Shown here one piece after another: positions 32,159 through 45,122 of a DNA stretch of 58,532 bases. Position numbers and translations under genes: made by a program. Source of the stretch: Nemertoderma westbladi (Eukaryota > Xenacoelomorpha > Nemertodermatida > Nemertodermatidae); the NCBI GenBank assembly GCA_032718475.1, contig JAUCBJ010007802.1:1-58532 (forward strand), written 5' to 3'. How positions within the stretch are numbered: position 1 is the stretch's first letter; every line of letters begins with the position of its first letter. The notes under the pieces were generated by a model. That model did no database searches and was not told the DNA's origin. It saw only the letters and a list, made by a program, of their open reading frames with translations.

Positions 32159-35115
32159 CTAATCGCCGAAGACCTGTATTACTTCGTATATATATTTACA
32201 TAGAGATCCTAAATTATTATTATTACCATAGAATAATACATTAACGTTATCAAAATCCAAATTTTCATATTTATTCCGTAATTTTGTGGTTAAAAGGCAG
32301 AAAAGTAAAACATGGGGTTCATTTTGTACAGAAATTTTGTCGCACTCACACACCTGCTGTTCGGTTGGGATTTGGCTCCATCTACCCTTTTCTAACTTTA
32401 GGTTGTGTGACATTAGTCTAATACGGGTGAACCATATCCGGATATAATCTGGCAGGTATAGGTCGCGTTTTTTATACAACTGGTGTGGTTCGAGCTTGGG
32501 GTTCATTATTTCGCGATATGTCCAGAATTTTGTTTTTGATTCATCTTTAGATCTAATTTTACTGCGAACTGGTTTCAAAGTATCACCATCTACTGATAGG
32601 TCATTATCAGTTAAAATTTTATAGGCCGGTGTATTTGCAGATTTACAGAGCTCGTATACTTGGTAAAATGGGATATCTATATCTGTGTTCTTTAACATCT
32701 TTGATAGATTATTTTTCCGAGAGTTACAAATACGGGACTCAAGAGGTTGGATTCCGGCTTCAATTAAACATAGATCAATCGGAGTCCGTCGTCTAACACC
32801 AAGGAGCGTCCTTACCATACGGTTATAGTATTTTTCGACTATTTTTGTATTGCATGTGAGCCAAGATTCGGATGCGTAGGTAAGTGATGCTAATATTCCG
32901 GTTTCAAATACTTGTCGTTTTAGAATGAACGGCATACTTGTGTTTTTCGCACAAAAAATGGCAAATTTGTTAGCGGTTTCTTCCCAGTGGGGTTCCTGAG
33001 ATTTGAAACATGAGGTCATTTTACCATCACTTGTAAAAACTGCACCTAAATTTACATAATTTGTACAATGAGAAACGGAACATGAATCACTAAGTACGAA
33101 TGGTTCCTTGTCATCCTCAGTACCGTTGATTACAAAAAATTTTGTTTTTTTTGGGTTAATAACCATTCCAGAATAGTTACAATAATCGTAAAGTGCATTT
33201 AGTTTACTTGTACATGTTCGCCGTGATGTAGATAAGATGACAGTGTCATCCATTAACGAAAGTACCTGGATTGCTCCAAGGAAACCATCACTAGAAACAG
33301 CATCAAATATCATAGTAACTAACTTACTTAAATATAAACAAAACAAGGTGCCGCTAGATGGCGCCCCTTGTCTAACACCTATTGTAGAAATAATACATGC
33401 AGTTTTTAGTATACTTTTAGTAGATGAATACAAGGCTTTTATTGATAATATAAATAATTTACCGCAACCTAAAGATCTCAAGTATTGTAACATCTTATCT
33501 CTCGGCACTTTGTCATATGCTTTACAAAAATCCACAAATACAATAAATAATTTAACCTTTTTATATACAGCATAATCGATAAGTAACCTAAGAGACAGAA
33601 TGTGTTCCAGACAGCCACGGCCTTTCTGAGCACCGGCTTGACATTTATTAATATTGCACCACTTAATTAAACGGTTATTCAGTAATATATCATAAATCGT
33701 GGCTAGACTAGTCATAATACTAATGCCCCTGTAGTTTCCGCAGATTAAATGATTACCGAATTTAAAAATAGTCACCAGCTTACTAACTCCCCAAGAGGTA
33801 GGGATAATGTTACTTTGAAAAATACAGTTAAATAAGGATAGGAAGAATAATAGCCAGTTACCGGGTAACCAGGTAAAATCCCCGGGCTGATTCCAATGTA
33901 ACCTTTGTTAGTATTTAGGCTAGACATAGCTTCGGCTAGTTCACGTTCAGTAAATGGGTCGTCAACGTGATACAGTCAGGTATAGTCAGTCCGTCATTGG
34001 GGTTCAGTAACTTCTCAAAGTGTTGCTTAAAGTCGTGGTCGTTGGGTGAGTCATCACTTCCGGTAGACGGTTCGTTAATATTACCTTTCCAGTCTATGGA
34101 TCGCCATATCGTTCTGGAGTCATTGGTTTTAAGAATACGTTCCCAACGAGACATAGACGGGTCAACAGGTCGGTTGTCTGGCGGGCGGGTATAGTTCTTA
34201 GCAGTTGAGTTAATCGTCTCCGATGCCCTACACAATAGGTCATCAAGACTGGGTAAGTCTTCGGATATGTTGCATAAATCTGGTGTTGTAATATTACTCA
34301 TCGCGGATGTAAATGACGATTGGTCAGTCGTGTGGTGGGGAGATCCCCGTCGTTCGTGTGTAACAGAGTTTGATGTGGGTTTGATTATATATTGACATCC
34401 TAAACTATTAGCTCGTTCTAACAATTCAGTGGAATAACAACTATGTGATATATTTACATTAACACAAATAGAGAGAGGAGCACGGTCCGACCCAGCGCGT
34501 TGGTTATCAATCACAAGATTACAAATACAATCTAAACAATTACTACTGGATATACACAAGTCTAGTTCCGATATCCATAGGTTGCCTTTCCGGTAAGACA
34601 GCCCAGCCCCATAATTGCACTTGGTAGTTTTTAAATGGTTCACAATAACAGAGCTAGTACCTGCACAAATATTACGTAGACTATGACCATTAGCATTAAT
34701 AACATCATCAACAATGCCGATGTATTCGGCTTGTTCATTCAAAAAACAAATATCTGGTTTACCTACTCTAGCATTTAAATCACCTAAAACTATACAACTT
34801 TCATTATATAACAGTGTATGTACTATGTAAATATGCGAAAAGGGAATCGTCATAGTACGGTGAGTCCCTCGGAAGAATATAGCAGCCACAAAATAGTAAG
34901 TTCGGGTTAAATGTAAAGCTAACATAAATTTGACCTTTTTGTTTTGAAATTTTGAAGGGTGTGGGTAATGGGTGAAACCCGGGATCCTGAGTTTAGCATT
35001 AGTTTTAACATCTGATAACCAAATAATGTCAAAATCGTTTTAAGTAACTGATAATCGAGTCGTCTTCGAGTTTATCCTTAACACCGCAAATATTCCAGGA
35101 ACAGAGTTTGAGTTT
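32159..35115 (-). pseudogene. LINE with endonuclease and reverse transcriptase, inactivated
   Basis: Read on the - strand, an APE endonuclease starts near 35110 (LKLCSWNICGVKDKLE). A one-base shift lies near 35040. It continues with DFDIIWLSDVK, VLGDLNARVG, ELDLCISS and SDRAPLS. After a break (33936-33775) the reverse transcriptase runs 538 aa: NYRGISI, FVDFCKAYDKVPRD, IGVRQGAPSSGTLF, and LMDDTVIL at the catalytic site, where M replaces the usual A of the ADD box. The tail has CECD with EPHVLLFC, a zinc-knuckle-like end. The clade is uncertain. The frameshift and stop make it non-functional as it stands. Confidence 0.8.
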
Positions 35116-35269
35116 TTTTCATGTCGTAGAGGATTCAACCAGTGACTGTGCTGCGTAACCCTACATTGCAGCTAAAATACAACCGGTGTCACTCTGTATA
35201 TATCATGATGCAACCAATAAGCCATTATTCATATAATCCATTGACACCACATGCTGCATTGTACATCTA

Positions 35270-36340
35270 TATGTCTATAAATCTTAATATCCATAGAAGT
35301 AATCAAATGCTGGAAATCCTAAGAGCTTATGGAATACCAGAAGTAATTGTTGCTGGCATTGGATTGTTATATTGTGACACAGAAGCGCAGGTACTCTCAC
35401 CAGATGGTGAAACTGAGTTCTTCTCAATCATGGCTAGAGTACTGCATGGTGACACATTGGGGCCATTACTATTCGTAATTGTACTGGAATAAGCAATGAG
35501 GACGGCCACAAATGGTGAAGATCCGAGATTCACACTACAAGAACGCAGAAGTAGTAGATATCCGGCAACTACAGTCACAGACACCGACTTTGCGGATGAC
35601 ATCGCCCTGCTCTCTAATACGCTAGCAGATGCACAGCTTCTACTAAATAAAGTGGAGAGGGCTGTTAAGGATGTTGGATTGCATATAAATGTTACCTAGA
35701 CCGAATTCATGACTTTTAATGTTCATGGAAACTTGACAACCATTGATAATAATCAACTAAGGAAGGTCGACGACTTCCAGTACCTTGGATCATGGATAGA
35801 GAGTAGCAAAAAGGACATAGAAGTTAGGAAAGCAAAGGCTTGGGTAGCTCTATCAAAAATGGATACCATCTGGAAATCAGATCTCTCCAGGCACCTGAAG
35901 ACTTAGTTCTTTCGAGCCACATTGGAAAGTGTACTTCTATACGGGGGTGAGACCTGGAAACTGACTAAATCACTTGAACAACGAATTGATGGTTGCTACA
36001 CAAGACTAATAAGGGCAGCCCTAAACATCAGCTGGAGACAACACATGACAAACGCCGAGCTTTATGGTACAATACCACCTGTATCAACCACCCTCCGTGA
36101 ACGCAGATTAAGATTCAGTGGGCACTGCTGGCGAAGTAAAGACGAGGTCCATACCAGATCTACTTTTCTGGCAACCAACTCATGGAAAGCGTAGTCGTGG
36201 ACGACCGGCCATAACATATATAAACCAACTTGAAATGGATACTGAACTTGAGAGAAACAAATTGCGACAACTATGGAGAATCGGGAAGCCTGGAAGGATC
36301 TCATTTCCACTGTCCGAGTTCGCTCGACCTAGTAGTAGTA
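35270..36340 (+). pseudogene. RTE-like non-LTR element, 5'-truncated, dead
   Basis: Reverse-transcriptase fragments on the + strand: MLEILRAYGIPEVIVAGIG, VLHGDTLGPLLFVIVLE then a stop, TDFADDIALLS, DDFQYLGSWI and SVLLYGGETW. The endonuclease-independent C-terminal block follows (HGKRSRGRPAITYI) in another frame. At least three stops and one frameshift interrupt it. The order and motifs match the element at 45123-47191 on the other strand, and both end in a (TAG)n tail, so they are the same or sister families. Confidence 0.8.
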
Positions 36341-36511
36341 GTATTACATTATTAGGATTATATGTGTCCATTCTATATGTTACAGGTACTTACATATGTT
36401 TAATATAAATATATTTTAAAATAAAAATACAGAAGTCAATTATTAGTATTTTGTAATATATTATTATGCACATTAAACACTAAAATGTTATTAGTATAAA
36501 ATTAATATAAA

Positions 36512-39500
36512 CTATTGATGAATATCATGAACTAAGAGTTGACTATTAATCGAGACTAATTCTTCGAGAATTTCTAAAGAAACAGCCAACAGTTGCGATG
36601 CGAAACCATCCCCTGAGGAGAGCGCTGTCTGACAACGACTCCTCCAAGCTGCTTCCAACGGAATTACCTCGTTAGAGCCATTCATCAACTGGTTAACCTC
36701 GTCCGCTGATAGATTCAGTATAGACTTAGCCACCTCGGTGGCGCGACTCAGACTATCATCAGACGAAGCGGTCGTATTGGCTGTAACCTTGGCAATCTCG
36801 GAGCGACCGCGACGCCATCTGTGCAGCAGCTCCCCTAAGAGACTCTGAACGAAAGCCGTGAACTCCTCAATAGTGGCAGAGCTCGCCGTCTGATGGCGCT
36901 GCTTACGCCCCTCATGATCTTCCAATTTAACGATCTGATCTTTACAAACTATCTCGAGTTTTCTGTTCAACCTCTCCAGCTCCATAACGTTGTTCTTCAG
37001 TCTGTCCACCTCCTTATTCAACCTACTGACCTCCGCATTGGCCTCTCTATGTAACTCAACATCTCGAGTCCATTGCTTTTTAACTAACTCGATCTGACGT
37101 CTTCCCAACAAAACCTGCTCGTTGAGTTCCTTTATACGGTTCTTGGTATCATCATTAACCTTCTCATCTACGTCCTTCATCTCAACAACGCCCTTCATCT
37201 TACTCCTTAATGTCTCCACTAACTGTCGCTTCTGGTTAAGGTCCCGCTCCTTTCGGTTCAGCGAATCCCTCATCCTTCCCAACTCCGTCTGAAGTCCATC
37301 TCTCTCGACCTTCAGCGATTTAATCTGGGCGTTCTGTTGGGCGATCTGGGCGTTCTGTTGGGCGCCCCTCTGCACCACCAGCTGGGAGCCGCCACCCACT
37401 CTGCCCGTTTCGCTACGCGTTTCGTTCCGTTTCGCTTCCAGAACCGCTTTCTGCCCCAGTAGTACCTCAACCTCCGCTGTCTGACGTCGGACGGTTGTCC
37501 GCGACGACTCCAGCCGACCTCTCAGTGTCCGACACTCGTCCGACAGCCGTCGGACCTCTGTTTCTTCCTCGTTTGCCCGTCGTCTTGCCTCCTCCTTAGC
37601 TGCGCGAAGTCCCTCCACCGTAGAACCGAGGGTCCGTAATCTGCGCTGCAGTTCCACCACTAGCCGTCGGTCAATGACCCCACGATTTCGATGACCATGG
37701 TTCCGCTGACTCAACCCATGGTTCCGCTGACTCATCCCATGGTTCCGCTGACTCATCCCATGGTTCCGATGATTCAGGTTTACCCGAGCGATGTGCTTCC
37801 AGTAGGAGGCGAGTTGCCGCCACTCCTGCAAGGCGGTTATCTTCCTGTCCATCGGTTCCTCCAATACATTGTCATCATTAACCTCATCTGGTTCCCTCGG
37901 CCCAGGGAATCTCATTGGTTCACTGAACCTTACCGGCTGTTTCTTCCGTTTAAACACTCCCGAATTACTTTGCGATATTCCGTCTCTCTTTACAGAGGTT
38001 AAACGATCTTTATAATATCTGTAATATAAAACCATTAAATATTTATAATGCAAAATTACAATCACTATCTCTTTGGCCATTGTGTAAATGGAAACGAGAC
38101 CAAATTTGTAATAAATATTAATCAACCAGCACTATAAGTATAACATAAAAGATTTATGGAATCTGTAACAATTTACCACATATCATAAAAATCTCACAAT
38201 TTATGTAAGAGTTACAACAGTATGAGTAATTTAATAGAGACGTCTACTGTAATTTATAAAATACTAGATTTTGGCATGAAAAACATAAAAAAGAAACCCG
38301 TTACGTAAGGATCGGCGAACATTGTATGACATCATTAACTCATTCACACTGCGAATAAATATAAACTTTATTTCAATCAATTAAACTTGGAATATTGCAA
38401 TTAATAGGTTTGTTGAGGAAATAATATTAATAATAAATAATAATATTAATAGAATCATAAAGCAATATAAAGTGTAATTAATTATTATTTAATTAATAAT
38501 GTTTAACTTAACGTAGTTAGTACGTTAGATGGTGTACTAACTACTACTAATTATTAAAGGCAAAACATACACTTCGGTCGGTTATGAAATTCTGTCAACT
38601 AATTCTTTGTAACTCGAAACCCCAAACATATGGTAATGTGGGAAGGAACCTCCAGCGGAAGTAGAATAAATAAACACCTACGGAATGCAAGATTCTAAAT
38701 CGGGAAGGAGGGGGGGGGGGATTCTAAATCGGGAAGGAGGGGGGGGGGATTCTAAATCGGGAAGGAGGGGGGGGGGGGGGGGGGGTGGACGCATATCCCA
38801 TCTCTGCGAATTCTCAATGTTAAGTTATCAAATAATGAAAAGGAGCAGGCACCTATTGGAACAAATTTCGCATCCTATTGGAACAAAGTTCGAATCCCAT
38901 TGGAACAAAGTTCCCATCCTATTGGAATACAGTTAACATCCTATTGGAACAAAGTTCAATCGTTTTGGAACAAAGTTCGCATCCTATTGGAACAAAGTTC
39001 ACATCCCATTGGAACAAAGTTCACATCCTATTGGAATACAGTTAACATCCTATTGGACATCATTTTGGAACAAAGTTCGCATCCTATTGGAACAAAGTTC
39101 ACATCCCATTGGAACAAAGTTCACATCCTATTGGAACAAAGTTCACATCCCATTGGAACAAAGATCACATCCTATTGGAACAAAGTTCGCATCCTATTGG
39201 AACAAAGTTCACATCATATTGGTACAAAGTTTGCATCCAATTGGAACAAAGTTCCCATCCTATTGGAATACAGTTAACATCCTATTGGACATCGTTTTGG
39301 AACAAAGTTCGCATCCTATTGGAACAAAGTTCACATCCCATTGGAACAAAGTTCACATCCTATTGGAACAAAGTTCACATCCCATTGGAACAAAGTTCGC
39401 ATCCTATTGGAACAAAGTTCACATCCTATTGGAACCAAATTCGCATCCTATCGGATGCAAAGTTCGCATACCATTGGAACAAAGTTGATATCATATTGGA

Positions 39501-42500
39501 ACAAAGTTCACATCCTATTGGAACAAAGTTCGCATCCTATTGGAACAAAGTTCACATCCCATTGGAACAAAGTTCGCATCCTATTGGAACAAAGTTCACA
39601 TCCTATTGGAACCAAATTCGCATCCTATCGGATGCAAAGTTCGCATACCATTGGAACAAAGTTGATATCATATTGGAACAAAGTTCACATCCTATTGGAA
39701 CAAAGTTCGCATCCTATTGGAACAAAGTTCGCATCCTATTGGAACAAAGTTCACATCCTATTGGAACAAAGTTCGCATCCTATTGGAACAAAGTTCACAT
39801 CCCTCATTGGAACAAAGTTCACATCCTATTGGAACAAAGTTCGCATCCTATTGGAACCAAATTCGCATCCTATTGGATGCAAAGTTCGCATACCATTGGA
39901 ACAAAGTTGACATCCTATTGGAACAAAGTTCACATCCTTATTGGAACAAAGTTCACATCCTATTGGAACAAAGTTCGCATCCCATTGGAACAAAGTTCAC
40001 ATCCTATTGGAACAAAGTTCGCATCCTATTGGAACAAAGTTCGCATCCTATTGGAAGCAAAGTTCACATCCTATTGGAACAAAGTTCACATCCCATTGGA
40101 ACAAAGTTCGCATCCTATTGGATGCAAAGTTCACATCCTATTGGAACAAAGTTAACATCTTATTGGAACAAAGTTTACATCCTATTGGAACAAAGTTCAC
40201 ATCCTATTGGAACAAAGATCACATCCTATTGGAACAAAGTTCGCATCCTATTGGAATAAAGTTAACATCTTATTGGGACAAAGTTCACATTCTATTGGAA
40301 CAAAGTTCACATCCCATTGGAACAAAGTTCGCATCCTATTGGAACAAAGTTCACATCCTATTGGAACCAAATTCGCATCCTATTGGATGCAAATTCCGCA
40401 TACCATTGGAACAAAGTTGACATCCTATTGGAACAAAGTTCACATCGAACAAAGTTCGCGTCCTGTTGGAACAATGTTCAAATCCTATTGGAACAAAGTT
40501 CACATCCCATTGGAACAAAGTTCGCATCCTATTGGATGCAAAGTTCACATCCTATTGGAACAAAGTTAACATCCTATTGGAACAATGTTCCCATTTTATT
40601 GGAACAAAGTTTGCATCCTATTGGAACAAAGTTCACATCCTATTGGAACAAAGATCGCATCCTATTGGAACAAAGTTCACATCCCAGATTCCATTTAAAC
40701 AAAGTTCACATCCTATTGGAACAAAGTTCGAATCCTATATGGAACAAAGTTAACATCCCAATGGAACAAAGTTCACATCCCATTGGAACAAAGATCACAT
40801 CCTATTGGAACAAAGTTCGCATCCTATATGGAACAAAGTTCGACATCCTATTGGAACAAAGTTCGAATCCTATTGGAACAAAGTTCACATCCCATTGGAA
40901 CAAAGTTCGCATCCTATTGGATGCAAAGTTCACATCCTATTGGAACAAAGTTAACATCCTATTGGAACAATGTTCCCATTTTATTGGAACAAAGTTTGCA
41001 TCCTATTGGAACAAAGTTCACATCCTATTGGAACAAAGTTCGCATCCTATTGGAACAAAGTTCACATCCCAGATTCCATTGGAACAAAGTTCACATCCTA
41101 TTGGAACAAAGTTCGAATCCTATTGGAACAAAGTTCACATCCTATTGGAACAAAGTTAACATCCCATTGGAACAAAGTTCACATCCTATTGGAACAAAGT
41201 TCGCATCCTATTGGAACAAAGTTCACATCCTATTGGGACAAAGTTCGCATCCTATTGGAACAAAGTTCACATCCCATTGGAACAAAGTTCGCATCCTATT
41301 GGAACAGAGTTCACATCCTATTGGAACCAAAGTTCGCATCCTATTGGATGCAAAGTCCGCATACCATTGGAACAAAGTTGACATCCTATTGGAACAAAGT
41401 TCACATCCTATTGGAACAAAGTTCGCGTCCTGTTGGAACAATGTTCACATCCTATTGGAACAAAGTTCGCATCCCATTGGAACAAAGTTCGCATCCTATA
41501 GGATGCAAAGTTCACATCCTATTGGAACAAAGTTCACATCCTATTGGAACAAAGTTTGCATCCTATTGGAACAAAGTTCACATCCTATTGGAACAAAGTT
41601 CGCATCCTATTGGAACAAAGTTCGCATCCTATTGGAACAAAGTTCGCATCCTATTGGAACAAAGTTCACATTCTATTGGAACAAAGTTCACTTCCCATTG
41701 GAACAAAGTTCGCATCCTATTGGAACAAAGTTCACATCCTATTGGAACCAAAGTTCGCATCCTATTGGAACAAAGTTCCCATCCTATTGGAACAAAGTTC
41801 ACATCCCATTGGAACAAAGTTCACATCCTATTGGAACAAAGTTCGCATCCTATTGGAACAAAGTTCAATCCTATTGGAACAAAGTTCACTTCCTATTGGA
41901 ACAAAGTTCGCATCCTATTGGAACAAAGTTCACATCCTATTGGAACAAAGTTCACATCCTATTGGAACAAAGTTCACATCCTATTGGAACAAAGTTCGCA
42001 TCCTATTGGAACAAAGTTCACATCCTATTGGAACAAAGTTCGCATCCTATTGGAACAAAGTTCACATCCTATTGGAACAAAGTTCACATCCTATTGGAAC
42101 AAAGTTCACATCCTATTGGAACAAAGTTCACATCCTATTGGAACAAAGTTCACATCCCATTGGAACAAAGTTCACATCCTATTGGAACAAAGTTCACATC
42201 CTATTGGAACAAAGTTCGCATCCTATTGGAATAAAGTTCACATCATATTGGAACAAAGTTCACATCCTATTGGAACAAAGTTCACATCCCATTGGAACAA
42301 AGTTCGCATCCTATTGGAACAAAGTTCACATCATATTGGAACCAAATTCGCATCCTATTGGATGCAAAATTTTCTAAATAATCAGCGGGAAGGAAGTCCG
42401 TTACTTTTAGGAAAAGATTTACCTTAGTAGGGTTTTGCAGACCCGCAGGCACTGCGGTCAAACTACACTGCGGTCAAAATAAACGCTGCAAATGTAAACA

Positions 42501-44070
42501 CAGCCCCGTCTCAACCCCACCTGTTTAATTCGCGAACCCTCTGCAGCTCCTTGGCTTGGACTCTCAGGTCCCTCTCCAGGTCTACAACCGAAGCCTCCAG
42601 TCTCTCGTTGGCTTCATCCAACCCCAGACATCTCGTCTCCAACTCACCCACCTCACGTCCCAACTCATCGTTAACTCGTTCCAACTCGGAATCCGTCGTT
42701 TCTTCCGAACCTCCACGACGACTCTCGTAGTTCGTCCGGAGGTTTCGGTAGAATTCCGACGCGGTTCCAGAATCATCCCACGTTCCGAACTTATTCCGCT
42801 CGTCGTACGTCGCAATGACATCACGCAACTGCGAGTTATCGTCGCGGACCGACTCGAATTTCCCGAGAAGTTTCTCGTGCGAAACTCGAAGCTTCGAATA
42901 ATCGGAGGATGTTGCGTCGAGAGTTCTGCGGGTCTCCGCTAGGCGGCCGCGACAGACGGAGAGTTTACGGGACAACGAAACGGGATGGGCAGCCGACTGG
43001 GTGGGAGTAGCGACGGGAGGCACCGAGGAGGCGCGACGGATTCCTCGGGGTTTACTCGTACCGACTCGATCTGCCGACATAGAACGAGCTCTCCGTCGGC
43101 GAGTTTCTCTCTCGAGTTTGCGAATCAGTCGATCTTTCGACTTCAACTCGTCGCGGAGCCACTCGAAGTCATCCCGGGTGTTCGCTGTGGACCGACGCTC
43201 CTCCCGACGCCTCCGCTCCTCGTATCTCCTCCGGTACTCCTCAGTCTCCACTCTCAGCCTCCCCGCCTCCTCCCGCCACCGGTCGGATTCGCCCCTCAGC
43301 CTCTCGGCCTCCTCCCGCCATCGCTCCTCCTCATCCCGCAACCTCCCTCCCTCCTCCAACCTCCCCAACGTCTCGTTCTGCCGACTCAACCTCCCCTCGT
43401 ACTGTCGACTCCGTCGTTCCAACTCCTCGTACTCGCTCTGTAGATAGGCGAAGTCCCGCGTTGCTTTATCCAGCAGTCCGGCTTTCATCTCTAGTTCTCG
43501 GGTTCGACTCGCCAGTCGGGTTTCTACATCAACTGCCGAATTCTTCGCCGACTCCGTCGCCGACTCCGCATTCCGGACGCGGAGATTCAGTTCCCGTCTT
43601 TCGGAAGATAAACGCCGATTCTCTTCAAACAAATTTAAATTTTTCTGAGAAATAATTTTATTTTCCGTTATCAGTCTCTCTTTCTCCTCTACAAGTTTAC
43701 TCCTTCCGTTATCAGTATCAAAGTGTACTTTATGTTTGAGTTGCCCGGGCGGCTGCGGGTCAAATTGTTTAGTTCTATCTCCACTGGCAACCCGCGAGTA
43801 CCGGTCTAACTCCGATGTGAGTCTCTGCAAATCCTTCTCCATCGAGTTCAACGCTGCGTCCTTGGAATGTAGGATGTCGACGACCTTGCGGTCCTTCACC
43901 TCGGCGCGTTCTCTTTCCTTCTGGACGACGTCAGCGATTGCTGTGGTAACGTCTGGGTTGGATACCTGCATCCGTTTCCATAGCGACCAAACAAAGTCCT
44001 TATCGGATTCAGCGAGTTCCAGTTCATCGTGCAGCCGTTTGTTATCGGAGATTAGCGATTCGATATTCAT
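36512..44070 (-). CDS. CNTLN: Centlein-like centrosomal coiled-coil protein, two exons, ~1018 aa
   Basis: Exon 1 is 44070-42521 and exon 2 is 38018-36512. The donor CAG|GTGGGG and acceptor TTATATTACAG|A join in phase (AG + A gives Arg), so one 1018-aa frame results. The N-terminus (SDKDFVWSLWKRMQVSNPD, then AEVKDRKVVDIL) is the conserved signature I know from centlein, a centrosome-linker and centriole protein of ~1400 aa in vertebrates. Long coiled coils follow, with an Arg/Glu-rich WREEAERLRGE repeat and a basic Ser-rich patch. Exon 2 has four NHGMSQR-type heptads (~603-632). Its end (SILNLSADEVNQLM) also recalls centlein. Start ATG 44070 has A at -3. The 4.5-kb intron is mostly satellite. 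Splicing is predicted, not shown. Confidence 0.72.
38688..38786 (+). repeat. Poly-G minisatellite, three units
   Basis: ATTCTAAATCGGGAAGGAG followed by a G-run occurs three times (38692, 38721, 38749), with runs of 11, 10 and 19 G. It lies in the centlein intron, so the transcript would carry C-runs. It also lies near the edge of the 22-bp satellite. Confidence 0.9.
38852..42368 (+). repeat. 22-bp satellite array, ~160 copies, in the centlein intron
   Basis: The unit ATTGGAACAAAGTTCACATC+CT (22 bp) is tandemly repeated for about 3.5 kb. Common variants are CACAT or CGCAT, CCTATTGG or CCCATTGG, GGATGCAAAG and GGAACCAAA. Variants recur in groups, suggesting higher-order copying (39400-39480 and 39590-39660 are near repeats). 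All three + strand frames are open for long distances because the unit lacks stops in every frame; these frames are not genes. Confidence 0.97.
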
Positions 44071-45122
44071 CGTGGCAACGATAAACCTTTTACAGTTTTA
44101 TTATACAATAGTAACAGTAATATTCTTAATAAATAGGCGCCGATGAATTGATATCATGATAGAGGGTAGGGAATGTAATACAATATTTAACGAGGCCTAA
44201 TATTATTTAAACATAACTCACTCTGTACTGCTGTATGTACCGGTAATTAATTATATTTTATTTAAAATATCCCCTATAATTGTCCGCATTTGGGGACAAT
44301 AAATAATTTATTAACCAATATTTTCCAAAAATGCAGACATGATTTGTCCGATACACATGTAGATATTGTAGAAGAAGGTAGAAGGCCTACCGCTACGCTA
44401 CCGGGACGTAAAGCCGGATAATGTCATATGCAATTGTGCATTGCAGCGTTGTCAGGTTCACGAATCTACTATGTAGTGTACTACACGTACTGACGAACTA
44501 ATAGTAGTTTATTACCTTGTATAATGAAATAATTTAATTATTGGCCCGGCATGTAGGGAGTGGCGAGGCGACTACAGCAACCTGCCTTCCCTTTTTGGTA
44601 GGGCCTAGGCAGCTAGGCCTATGGGAAGTTGTCAAGTAAACGTTAATCGCAATGTGAATTATTTAAGATAGTACCTATGTGGCGTGCATGTAACCTAGCA
44701 ACGACAATGAATTGTTTAAGGAAGGAAATGAATAGTAATTGTCCAATCAGGAAAGATCAGCTGTTATCTGAATCAGGCTGACCTCTAAACAGTTAAACAG
44801 TAGCACACTTCAGATTCATGGGAGAATGTATTAAACATATTATAATGTCTTTTACCACACAAAACATCAATATCCTTTTAATATCGACATTTACCGTTTT
44901 TTAACCACACCATATGACGTAATTAGTGCATGCAACAAGACACAACTTGATATTTTCACCTGAAATGTTAATTTCTTCTATTAAATTTTATCTAAAAGTG
45001 CAAAATTTGATGCATGGAAAAGAAAGAAATATATTATTAATATTATTATTATTATTAACGTAAAGCATAAATTTATAACAATATGGGCAATTTTTCACTA
45101 GGTTTTGCTAAATCTTTAAAAT
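44071..45122. other. Upstream region of centlein; no gene seen
   Basis: AT-rich intergenic DNA containing TAGGCCTA near 44613 and a perfect X-box (44690-44702). The right end is the (TAG)n tail of the RTE-like element. Confidence 0.55.
44690..44702 (-). promoter_or_regulatory. X-box (RFX site) 620 bp upstream of centlein
   Basis: GTAACCTAGCAAC matches GTNRCC, a one-base spacer, then RGYAAC, without mismatch. RFX factors control ciliary and centriolar genes in animals, so a site upstream of a centrosomal gene is sensible. The motif is short and could be chance. Confidence 0.45.

Noticed and set aside
38900-42427. Many long overlapping + strand frames (up to ~485 codons) rich in IGTKF and NKVHILLEQ
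   Set aside because: They are translations of the 22-bp satellite in three phases; the unit simply lacks stop codons.
42985-43447. Arg/Ser- and Leu/Pro-rich + strand frames
   Set aside because: Antisense shadows of centlein exon 1, whose biased codons leave the opposite strand open.
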